Shown here in pieces: positions 48,206 through 55,556 of a stretch of DNA of 64,000 bases (positions within the stretch are counted from its first letter, which is position 1; each line of letters starts with the position of its first letter). Location of the stretch: assembly GCF_024391045.1 (NCBI RefSeq), contig NZ_JANFCZ010000011.1, positions 1 through 64,000 on the forward strand. The letters are read 5' to 3'. A program made the position numbers and the translations under genes. The notes beneath the pieces were generated by a model. That model had not been told where the DNA came from and ran no database searches. It saw only the letters and a list, made by a program, of their open reading frames with translations. Origin of the DNA: Pseudarthrobacter sulfonivorans (GTDB lineage Bacteria > Actinomycetota > Actinomycetes > Actinomycetales > Micrococcaceae).

Positions 48206-48790
48206 TCAGTCGATGGCCGCCATGAGTTCCACCACGCGGTCCAGAAATGCATCAACCTGGGTTTCCTCGTATCCGTCATGGCCGGTTGCGGGGCGGAAGA
48301 CGGCCCGGCGGACGCTGTCGACGCTGAGGGGTTTGTCCGCCTCGAGGTAGCCGATCAGGTCATAGCAGAGATTGTCCACGTCCAGGATGCTGTAGCTGCG
48401 CGCCTTCTTCTTGGTGGGACGCCGGAAACGTTCCCCGTCCGGCCGGTGCAGGCGGCCCCGAAGGATGCCGGACAGGTTGCCGATCTCGCGGAGCCAGGCG
48501 TCTTCGCCCCGCGCCGCAATCAGTTCGTCCCGCTCTCGGCGGGCGAAGGCGTCTTCAAGCCGGTCCAAGGCAGCGTCCACAACGGCAGCGGAGTAGCCGC
48601 CCTTGACCGGGTCAAAGGAGACACCGCGGACATCGGCGCTGCTGACGGCATGGATGGCAGCCTTCGGTGTCTCCAGCGCCACCTTGGCCCGTTGCAGGAA
48701 CTGGTCCACCTGTTTGGCGTTGTAGCCAAACTCGTTGCCCCGCACGCGCTCAAACGACGCGGGAATTTTCCGTTGAAAATCCAAAGCCAC
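48206..48790 (-). CDS. DivIVA-domain protein with three short repeats
   Basis: This 194-residue cytoplasmic protein is built from three DivIVA-type repeats with the F-x5-GY-x4-VD-x-L pattern: FERVRGNEFGYNAKQVDQFL near 13-32, FDPVKGGYSAAVVDAAL near 58-74, and FRPATGHDGYEETQVDAFL near 165-183. Unlike DivIVA/Wag31 it lacks a long coiled coil. Proteins with this short repeat layout are common in Actinobacteria and are of unknown function; a role at poles or septa is only a guess. It lies downstream of cdsA on the same strand. Confidence 0.85.
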   Translation of the reverse strand: MALDFQRKIPASFERVRGNEFGYNAKQVDQFLQRAKVALETPKAAIHAVSSADVRGVSFDPVKGGYSAAVVDAALDRLEDAFARRERDELIAARGEDAWLREIGNLSGILRGRLHRPDGERFRRPTKKKARSYSILDVDNLCYDLIGYLEADKPLSVDSVRRAVFRPATGHDGYEETQVDAFLDRVVELMAAID

Positions 48791-48897
48791 TGTTGTTCCT
48801 TTTGTTGCTTTTCAGCTGGGTCAGATCGGGCACCAGTCTATTCGTGCCGCCATGGTCCGGCGACGCAAGCGGACATGGTCAGGAGATGCGGCACGGT

Positions 48898-49821
48898 TCA
48901 GGTACCTGAGACCGTGGAGAAGAGGACAAACGCCACCGGCGAAGCAAAGACGATGGAGTCCAGCCGGTCCATCACGCCGCCGTGCCCGGGCAGGGCGCTG
49001 CTCATGTCCTTGACGCCCAGCTCGCGTTTGACCATTGACTCGGCGAGGTCTCCGGCCGTGGAGGCCGCAACGAGGCCTGCGGCCAGGATCACGCCTACCC
49101 ACCACGGCTTGTCCAGGATGAAGATGCAGGCCAGGACCCCGATCAGGGTTGCCCCGGCAATCGACCCGGCAAACCCTTCCCAGGACTTTTTGGGGCTGAT
49201 CTTCGGCGCCATGGGGTGCTTGCCCAGCGAGGCGCCCACGAGGTAGCCGAATGTGTCGTTCGAGACCACCAGCAGGAGCATCACTGCCACCTGCCACGCG
49301 CCCGGAGGAATCACCCCGCCGGGCCAGAGTCCCACCGGGGTGGCGACACCGACGGCATGCAGCGGCAGCGCCGCGAAGCTGATGAAGAACGGCACCCAGC
49401 CAAGCGTGAAGACGCCGGCGAAGATGCTGTTCGCCGATCCGGCCGGGCTCTCAACCGACCGCCACAGCAGCACCGCCACACAGCTCAGGAGCATGGCGAA
49501 GAGCAGGCTTTCCAAGCCGCCAAAGTATGCAGCGAAGGGCATGCCGACGGTTCCCACCATGACCGGGACAATAGGCATCCGGGTTCCGTTGGCCTCGAGG
49601 GCGCGGAAAATCTCCCACACACCGAAGACAGCGAACCCCGTGGTGACGGCAACGAAGCCGAGCGGAAGGAAGAGCAGGCCTCCGAGCACGCCGATCAGCA
49701 TGGCCAGCCCCACCACAATCGCCGCCGGAAGATTCCGGCCAGCTTTGGGCGTTGGGTTGCTCCGCGGCTGTTTCCCCCTCGTGCGCGCCCTTTTTGCGGG
49801 GGCTTGCTCTGCCTGACTCAT
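48898..49821 (-). CDS. cdsA: Phosphatidate cytidylyltransferase
   Basis: CdsA makes CDP-diacylglycerol from phosphatidate and CTP, the entry to all phospholipids. The 307-residue membrane protein has about eight helices after a basic N-terminal tail. The family signature KRELGVKDMSSALPGHGG-x-MDRLD near 265-290 is complete. Its ATG overlaps the frr stop by one base (TGATG), continuing the conserved order rpsB-tsf-pyrH-frr-cdsA. Confidence 0.97.
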   Translation of the reverse strand: MSQAEQAPAKRARTRGKQPRSNPTPKAGRNLPAAIVVGLAMLIGVLGGLLFLPLGFVAVTTGFAVFGVWEIFRALEANGTRMPIVPVMVGTVGMPFAAYFGGLESLLFAMLLSCVAVLLWRSVESPAGSANSIFAGVFTLGWVPFFISFAALPLHAVGVATPVGLWPGGVIPPGAWQVAVMLLLVVSNDTFGYLVGASLGKHPMAPKISPKKSWEGFAGSIAGATLIGVLACIFILDKPWWVGVILAAGLVAASTAGDLAESMVKRELGVKDMSSALPGHGGVMDRLDSIVFASPVAFVLFSTVSGT

Positions 49822-50378
49822 CAGACTTCGAGCAGCTCTGCTTCCTTGCGCTTGAGCAGCTCGTCGATGCCGTCAACATGGGCCTTGGTCAGGGCATCCA
49901 GTTCCTTCTCGGCGCGGCTGCCTTCGTCCTCGCCCGCTTCGCCGTCCTTGACCAGCTTGTCCAGCGTTTCCTTCGCCTTACGGCGGATGTTGCGGATGGA
50001 GATCTTCGCGTCCTCGCCCTTGGTCTTGACGATCTTCACATATTCCTTGCGGCGCTCCTGGGTCAGGTCCGGGATGGTGATCCTGATGACGTTGCCGTCA
50101 TTGGAGGGGTTTGCGCCTACCTCGGAGTCGCTCAGCGCGCGTTCGATGTCGCGCAGGGCGGTCTTGTCGAACGGCGTGATGAGGATGGTGCGCGCATCCG
50201 GGATGGCGAAGGACGCGAGCTGCTGCAGCGGGGTGGGTGAACCGTAGTAGTCCACCAGCACCCTGTTGTAGAGGCCCGGGTTTGCCCGGCCGGTGCGGAT
50301 CGCCGCGAAGTCTTCCTTGGCTACCTCTACCGCCTTGTCCATCTTCTCTTCGGCTTCGAGCAAGGTTTCTTCGATCAC
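49821..50378 (-). CDS. frr: Ribosome recycling factor
   Basis: RRF splits post-termination ribosomes with EF-G. The 185 residues start at GTG 50378, with GAGGAGAG just upstream. Conserved are [26 protein letters not shown], given in part as [44 protein letters not shown] and the long C-terminal helix [27 protein letters not shown]. It is normal in length and coupled to cdsA. Confidence 0.98.
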   Translation of the reverse strand: MIEETLLEAEEKMDKAVEVAKEDFAAIRTGRANPGLYNRVLVDYYGSPTPLQQLASFAIPDARTILITPFDKTALRDIERALSDSEVGANPSNDGNVIRITIPDLTQERRKEYVKIVKTKGEDAKISIRNIRRKAKETLDKLVKDGEAGEDEGSRAEKELDALTKAHVDGIDELLKRKEAELLEV

Positions 50379-50499
50379 GGTCTCTCCTCAGAAATCAGTG
50401 CAGCAGGTATGCCGTCTGCACAATCTTGGTTCAGTTTTCCTGGTTCCATCGTTGGTCCTGCCACGGGGATGGAACGTGCTGAAATCATCCTAGCCGTAG

Positions 50500-51237
50500 C
50501 TAGGGGGTGACCAGGGTACCCAGCTTTTCGCCCCGGATGGCGCGGGTAACGTTCCCTTCACCTTCCATGCCGAAGACCACCATGGACAGCTTGTTGTCCT
50601 TGCACATGGTCATCGCGGTCTGGTCCATGACGCGGATATCGCGGCGCAGGGCGTCGTCGTAGCTCAAGGTGTCCAGACGCTCAGCCTCCGGATCCTTTTT
50701 CGGATCGGCCGTGTAGACGGCGTCCACACCGCTCTTGGCCATCAGGACAACGTCGGCATGGACTTCCAGGGCCCGCTGGGCAGCCACGGTATCGGTGGAG
50801 AAATACGGCAGTCCGGCGCCGGCGCCGAAGATGACAACGCGGCCCTTTTCCATGTGGCGGATGGCGCGGCGCGGGATGTACGCCTCGGCGACCTGGCCCA
50901 TGGTGATGGCACTCTGGACCCGGGTCTCAACCCCGGCCTGCTCCAGGAAGTCCTGAAGGGCCAGGCAGTTCATCACTGTGCCCAGCATGCCCATGTAGTC
51001 GGCGCGCGAGCGGTCCATACCGCTTTGGGACAGTTCAGCCCCGCGGAAGAAGTTGCCGCCGCCCACCACAATGGCAACTTCGACGTCGGGAACTGCTGCG
51101 GCAATCTGCTTGGCCACACCGCGGACAGTGTCAGGATCAACGCCCAGCTTTCCGCCGCCGAAGACCTCACCTGAGAGCTTGAGGAGGACGCGGCGCCGGT
51201 TCTTTTCCGGCTGGCTTGAAGTATTGTCGGCTTCCAT
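50500..51237 (-). CDS. pyrH: UMP kinase
   Basis: PyrH phosphorylates UMP to UDP in pyrimidine nucleotide synthesis. It is an amino-acid-kinase-fold protein, 245 residues. Motifs are [64 protein letters not shown] and [16 protein letters not shown]. It lies 121 bp upstream of frr and follows tsf after a strong terminator, so it may have its own promoter. Confidence 0.98.
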   Translation of the reverse strand: MEADNTSSQPEKNRRRVLLKLSGEVFGGGKLGVDPDTVRGVAKQIAAAVPDVEVAIVVGGGNFFRGAELSQSGMDRSRADYMGMLGTVMNCLALQDFLEQAGVETRVQSAITMGQVAEAYIPRRAIRHMEKGRVVIFGAGAGLPYFSTDTVAAQRALEVHADVVLMAKSGVDAVYTADPKKDPEAERLDTLSYDDALRRDIRVMDQTAMTMCKDNKLSMVVFGMEGEGNVTRAIRGEKLGTLVTP

Positions 51238-51317
51238 GGGTGCCTTCCCGTTGTGGACTCTGAAAAAGGTTATCGTGCCGGGCGCCCAAAGGTCTCATCC
51301 GGCTGGTGCCCGGTCAT

Positions 51318-51355
51318 GCAAAAGGGGCGGTCACCGAAGTGACCACCCCTTTTGC
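51318..51355 (-). terminator. Terminator between tsf and pyrH
   Basis: GCAAAAGGGGCGGTCAC at 51318-51334 pairs with GTGACCACCCCTTTTGC at 51339-51355 around a four-base loop, with one mismatch. On the minus strand the stem ends in CCCCTTTTGC. It lies nine bases beyond the tsf stop. Confidence 0.9.
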
Positions 51356-51363
51356 GGATTCGA

Positions 51364-52200
51364 CTAGGAGCCGACGCGGAAGCGTGCGAAGGACGTGCCC
51401 TTGACGCCGGCCTCTTCGAGGACCTGCGCCACTGACTTCTTGGCGTCCTTGGCAAATGCCTGGTCAACCAGGACCTCACCCTTGTAGAAGCCCGTCACGC
51501 GGCCTTCGACGATCTTGGTGAGAGCTGCCTCGGGCTTGCCTTCAGCCTTGGCAGTCTCTTCTGCGATACGACGCTCGGACTCAACCAGTTCGGCCGGAAC
51601 GTCTTCACGGGTCAGGTAGTTCGGGGACATCGCGGCGATGTGCACTGCGACGTCGTGCGCGGCGGTGGCGGCGGCTTCGCCTTCACCGTCGACGGCGAAC
51701 AGGACGCCGACCTGGGCCGGGAGATCCTTGGAGGTCTTGTGCAGGTAAGCGTCAACAGTGCCGCCCTCAATGCGGGAGATCCTGCGGACAACAACCTTTT
51801 CGCCCAGGATTGCGCCTTCTTCGACAACAACCTCGGACAGCGGCTTGCCGTCAACTTCGGTGGCCAGCAGGGTGTCGAGGTCGGCAGCGCCGGATTCCAC
51901 GGCCACGGCCAGGACCTTGTCGGCCAGCTGGATGAACTTGTCAGCCTTGGCAACGAAGTCGGTCTCGCAGTTGACTTCGATCATCACGCCGACGCCGTTG
52001 CTGACCTTGGCAGCAACCAGGCCTTCAGCGGTGGAGCGGCCTTCGCGCTTGGTAGCACCCTTGAGGCCCTTGATGCGGATGATCTCGATGGCCTTCTCGG
52101 CGTCGCCGTTAGCCTCGTCGAGAGCCTTCTTGACATCCATCATGCCGGCGCCGGTGCGCTCGCGCAGAGCCTTGATATCAGCGGCAGTGTAGTTCGCCAT
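51364..52200 (-). CDS. tsf: Elongation factor Ts
   Basis: EF-Ts exchanges GDP for GTP on EF-Tu. The 278 residues begin MANYTAADIKALRERTGAGMMDVKKAL, given in part as the signature RERTGAGMMDVKKAL, and the TDFVAK motif (NCETDFVAKADKF) lies near 78-90. Core subdomains follow in the usual order, and the C-terminus ends with EEAGVKGTSFARFRVGS. It is downstream of rpsB, separated by a 129-bp gap with a hairpin. Confidence 0.98.
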   Translation of the reverse strand: MANYTAADIKALRERTGAGMMDVKKALDEANGDAEKAIEIIRIKGLKGATKREGRSTAEGLVAAKVSNGVGVMIEVNCETDFVAKADKFIQLADKVLAVAVESGAADLDTLLATEVDGKPLSEVVVEEGAILGEKVVVRRISRIEGGTVDAYLHKTSKDLPAQVGVLFAVDGEGEAAATAAHDVAVHIAAMSPNYLTREDVPAELVESERRIAEETAKAEGKPEAALTKIVEGRVTGFYKGEVLVDQAFAKDAKKSVAQVLEEAGVKGTSFARFRVGS

Positions 52201-52241
52201 GTGAACCCCTCTGTCTAGAAATTTTATGTGGTGTACGGACC

Positions 52242-52280
52242 GACAGGACAGCGGCTCACCGGGTGAGCCGCCATCCTGTC
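52242..52280 (-). terminator. Hairpin between rpsB and tsf
   Basis: GACAGGACAGCGGCTCACC at 52242-52260 pairs with GGTGAGCCGCCATCCTGTC at 52262-52280 at 17 of 19 positions with a one-base loop. There is no T-run, so it could act as an attenuator or a stabilising 3' end that keeps rpsB expression above tsf. Confidence 0.8.
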
Positions 52281-52329
52281 AGTGATCCGTCGCTGCGGGC
52301 AGCGCCGGAGAATCCGGATTTACTTGTTG

Positions 52330-53199
52330 TTACTTGTCCGCGTCGGCGGCCGGAGCTTCGGTGGCAGCCGGGGCTTCCTCGGCGGCCGGAGCAGCAGCTT
52401 CTGCTGCCGGAGCGGCTGCAGCGGCTTCGGCCTTGCTGCCCTCGAGGAGCTCGCGCTCCCACTCGGCCAGCGGCTCTTCCGGAGCTTCGGTGGTGCCGGT
52501 TGCACGCTGGTTGCGGGCGATGAGGCCCTCAGCCACGGCGTCCGCAACAACGCGGGTCAGCAGGTTCACGGAGCGGATGGCGTCGTCGTTGCCCGGGATC
52601 GGGAAGTCGACTTCGTCAGGATCGCAGTTGGTGTCCAGGATGGCCACAACGGGGATGTTCAGCTTCTTGGCTTCGTCAACAGCCAGGTGTTCCTTCTTGG
52701 TGTCCACGATCCAGAGCACGGACGGTGCCTTGGTCAGGTTGCGGATACCGCCGAGGTTGGTTTCCAGCTTGGTGAGTTCACGGCGAAGGAGCAGCAGTTC
52801 CTTCTTGGTGTACGCGGAACCGGCGACGTCGTCGAAGTCGATCTCTTCCAGTTCCTTCATGCGCTGGATGCGCTTGGAAACGGTCTGGAAGTTGGTGAGC
52901 ATACCGCCGAGCCAGCGCTGGTTCACGTAGGGCTGGCCAACGCGGGTGGCCTGCTCGGCAATTGCTTCCTGGGCCTGCTTCTTGGTGCCGACGAAGAGTA
53001 CGGTGCCGCCGTGTGCAACGGTGGCCTTGACGAACTCGAAGGCGCGGTCGATGTAGGACAGCGACTGCTGAAGGTCAATGATGTAGATGCCGTTGCGCTC
53101 CGTGAAGATGAAGCGCTTCATCTTCGGGTTCCAACGACGGGTCTGGTGTCCAAAGTGGACGCCGCTGTCAAGCAGCTGGCGCATAGTTACGACGGGCAT
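52330..53199 (-). CDS. rpsB: 30S ribosomal protein S2
   Basis: S2 is a structural protein of the 30S platform. The 289 residues start [27 protein letters not shown], with the family signatures [15 protein letters not shown] and, near 205-225, [23 protein letters not shown]. The last 40 or so residues are an Ala/Glu/Pro tail, common in Actinobacteria and absent from E. coli S2. It heads the rpsB-tsf gene pair. Confidence 0.98.
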   Translation of the reverse strand: MPVVTMRQLLDSGVHFGHQTRRWNPKMKRFIFTERNGIYIIDLQQSLSYIDRAFEFVKATVAHGGTVLFVGTKKQAQEAIAEQATRVGQPYVNQRWLGGMLTNFQTVSKRIQRMKELEEIDFDDVAGSAYTKKELLLLRRELTKLETNLGGIRNLTKAPSVLWIVDTKKEHLAVDEAKKLNIPVVAILDTNCDPDEVDFPIPGNDDAIRSVNLLTRVVADAVAEGLIARNQRATGTTEAPEEPLAEWERELLEGSKAEAAAAAPAAEAAAPAAEEAPAATEAPAADADK

Positions 53200-53606
53200 G
53201 CCGACGCTCCTTCCGGCAGGTCATTCATGAGAGAACCTTTTCAGAATCTCTTACCCTGCCAATAGTTGACGGTTGATTAGCTTGGCCCGGGACGGGCCGT
53301 GCTCCTGGCATCCATTGCGGCTCTCATCAGGACCATGGAGGCCCTGACCGCAAGAGACGCAATCCTCCTCAAACAAAGCCGGGGCTTCAGAATCGGAGGT
53401 CTGGATGCGCGTAGTCAGCTGCTGCTCCCCCGCATTCCTGAATGAGGCGTGCCGACGCAAACGCGTTGAGGGCACAGCAAACTGCTCCACCAAGTGTACT
53501 ACAGGCGGCGATATCCACCGGACAGCAACCGGACCTTCCGCAGGCGTTTTCCACATAGCCGGACCGGGCACTCCCGGTAGCCGATCCGGCGCGGAAGACT
53601 GGCCTG
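53200..53606. other. 407-bp region between rpsB and the M23 peptidase gene
   Basis: No gene is supported. The region must hold the rpsB promoter and leader on the minus strand; AAGGAG is visible nine bases upstream of the rpsB ATG. A small hairpin (ACCGGG/CCCGGT near 53,564) lies close to the peptidase start. No tRNA or named leader motif was recognised. Confidence 0.55.
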
Positions 53607-54134
53607 ATGAAAGCCGCCCTTACGCTCGCCGCCCTCCTCCTGCTGCCGGCGGCAGCCGCACCCCAGGCCACCGCGCCGCGCCCGTCGTGGGATTGGCCAC
53701 TCTCCCCCAAACCGGCCGTGCTGCGCACGTTCGACCCGCCGGACAGGCCGTGGATGAGCGGGCATCGCGGCGTGGACCTTGGGGCAGTGTACGACGGCGG
53801 CCCGGTCACCGCCCCGGAGTCCGGCACCGTGAGCTTTGTAGGGGTGGTGGTGGACCGTCCGGTGATCACCATCGATCACGGCGGCGGACTCCGCAGCAGC
53901 TTTGAACCTGTCGAGAGTCCCCTGACGGTCGGGGCGGCAGTAACCAAGGGTGAAGTGATCGGCACCCTGCAGCCGGGTCATTGCGCTGCCGGGCATTGCC
54001 TCCACTGGGGCGTCCGGCGGGCCGATGACTACGTCAACCCGCTGGGATTCGTCACAGATCTCCGCCCGTCCGTCCTGCTGCCGCTCAGCAGGGAGCCGCC
54101 CGGGCCGCCCCCAGGCGTCCTAGACGATCGCTGA
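53607..54134 (+). CDS. Secreted M23-family peptidase (LytM/lysostaphin-like)
   Basis: The 175-residue protein has a signal peptide (MKAALTLAALLLLPAAAAPQA) and then one peptidase M23 domain. Zinc and catalytic residues are visible as H-x3-D in GHRGVDLGA (near 50) and H-x-H in HCLHWGVR (near 132). It presumably cuts peptidoglycan cross-links outside the membrane. It is short, with no substrate-binding or cell-wall domain. The 3' end overlaps the convergent acyl-CoA dehydrogenase gene by 15 bases. Confidence 0.9.
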   Translation: MKAALTLAALLLLPAAAAPQATAPRPSWDWPLSPKPAVLRTFDPPDRPWMSGHRGVDLGAVYDGGPVTAPESGTVSFVGVVVDRPVITIDHGGGLRSSFEPVESPLTVGAAVTKGEVIGTLQPGHCAAGHCLHWGVRRADDYVNPLGFVTDLRPSVLLPLSREPPGPPPGVLDDR

Positions 54135-55310
54135 AATCCCCGTAATGGCACGGCCGGTGACCAGCGTGTTGACCTCATGGGTTCCCTCGTACGAGTAGAT
54201 GGCTTCGGCGTCAGCGAAGATCTTGGCCATTTCGAAGTCTGTCACGATCCCGTTCCCGCCCAGGAGGCTGCGGCCGATCGCCACGCTCTCGCGCATCCGG
54301 GCGGTGGTGAATGCCTTAGCCAGGGCCGACTGTTCGTCCTTGGCCTGGCCGGCATCCTCCAGTTGGGAAAGCCTGACCATCATGCCCATCGAGCTGACGG
54401 CATTGCCCAGGATCTGAACCAGCTGACTCTGGACCAGCTGGAAGGATGCCAGCGGCCGGCCGAACTGGTGGCGTTCCACCGCGTATCGGCGGGCCACGTC
54501 AAAGGCGGCCAGCTGCTGGCCCACCGCCTGCCAGGCGACGGCCAGCCGGGTGACTTTGAGGACCTTGTTCGTGTCACGGAAGCTGTTGGCTCCGGCGAGC
54601 TTGAAGAAGTCAGGAACCACCACGTCGTCCAGGACAATGTCGGCGTTCTGGACGGTGCGGAGGGAGATCTTGTTCTCAATCTTGGTGGCGCTGAATCCGG
54701 GCAGAGCCGTGTCCACCAGGAATCCTTTGACCTGGTTGTCTGCAACGTCCCGGGCGTAGATGACAACCCAGTCGGAGAAGGTCGCGTTGCCGATCCACCG
54801 TTTTGCGCCGTTCAGGACCCAGGTGTCGCCGTCACGCCGGGCCGTGGTGCGCGTGCCGCCTGCCACGTCCGAGCCGCCAAGGGGCTCGGTGAGGCCGAAC
54901 GCGCCGATCTTCTTCAGCGAATAGATGGCGGGCAGCCAGGCGTCCTGCTGCTCCTGGGAGGCGAGGGCCTCGATGGAGCCGGTGAAGAGTCCGTCATGGA
55001 CGCCCAGGAAGGTGGCGATGGACGTATCCGCGCGGGTGGCTTCGGCGTGCACCAGGCCGGCAAAAAGGTTCGAGTAGCCCTGGCGGCGTACCGGGCTGAC
55101 CAGGTCGATTTCCGCCAGCTTCGGAATGAGGTCCATGGGGAACTCGCCGCGGTTCCAACAGTCCACGGCGATGGGCTTCACCTCTCGGGCCAGGAAGCCA
55201 CGAATCTCGGCCAGCCTGTCCTGCTCCTTATCCGACAGCAGCTGCTCAAAAGCGAAGAAGTCGCCATCAGCGTAGGGAAGGTCGTTGATGTCAATTGATT
55301 TGCTGGACAT
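54120..55310 (-). CDS. Acyl-CoA dehydrogenase (glutaryl-CoA dehydrogenase-like)
   Basis: This FAD-dependent dehydrogenase has 396 residues. FGLTEPLGGSDVAGGTRTTA near 140-160 and the C-terminal GGNGIVTDFEMAKIFADAEAIYSYEGTHEVN contain the flavin and catalytic-base motifs (YEGT, with the base Glu). The overall pattern resembles the glutaryl-CoA/ACOX-like subgroup, but lacking lysine-pathway neighbours the substrate is unproved. It is monocistronic. The palindrome at 55374-55395, 64 bp upstream of its ATG, matches the operator-like sites upstream of accD1. Confidence 0.9.
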   Translation of the reverse strand: MSSKSIDINDLPYADGDFFAFEQLLSDKEQDRLAEIRGFLAREVKPIAVDCWNRGEFPMDLIPKLAEIDLVSPVRRQGYSNLFAGLVHAEATRADTSIATFLGVHDGLFTGSIEALASQEQQDAWLPAIYSLKKIGAFGLTEPLGGSDVAGGTRTTARRDGDTWVLNGAKRWIGNATFSDWVVIYARDVADNQVKGFLVDTALPGFSATKIENKISLRTVQNADIVLDDVVVPDFFKLAGANSFRDTNKVLKVTRLAVAWQAVGQQLAAFDVARRYAVERHQFGRPLASFQLVQSQLVQILGNAVSSMGMMVRLSQLEDAGQAKDEQSALAKAFTTARMRESVAIGRSLLGGNGIVTDFEMAKIFADAEAIYSYEGTHEVNTLVTGRAITGISAIV

Positions 55311-55373
55311 GGGTTCCTCGCAGGGGTTTAGTGCTGGCGGACGGCTCCGGGAAGGGGCGTCCCGAAAATACCT

Positions 55374-55395
55374 TAAGTTACTGGTGGGTAACTTA
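55374..55395. promoter_or_regulatory. Perfect palindromic operator-like site upstream of the acyl-CoA dehydrogenase
   Basis: TAAGTTAC at 55374-55381 and GTAACTTA at 55388-55395 form an 8-bp perfect inverted repeat with spacer TGGTGG. The core is AGTTA-N8-TAACT, the same pattern as the two sites at 35193-35238. It lies 64-85 bp upstream of the ATG. Confidence 0.8.
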
Positions 55396-55556
55396 CCGCA
55401 TCAGTCGCCCACACTGCAATGGCGTCGGCCGAAGGGCGCTTGGATGGCATCGGCCCGGCTGGACGAAAGCTGCTGCGGCGCGCCCGACAGCCGGGCGACG
55501 AACTTCGGTAGGGTCGGGGTTCAAAGATGTGCACACTTTTGCTTGGGGGAAGCGCC

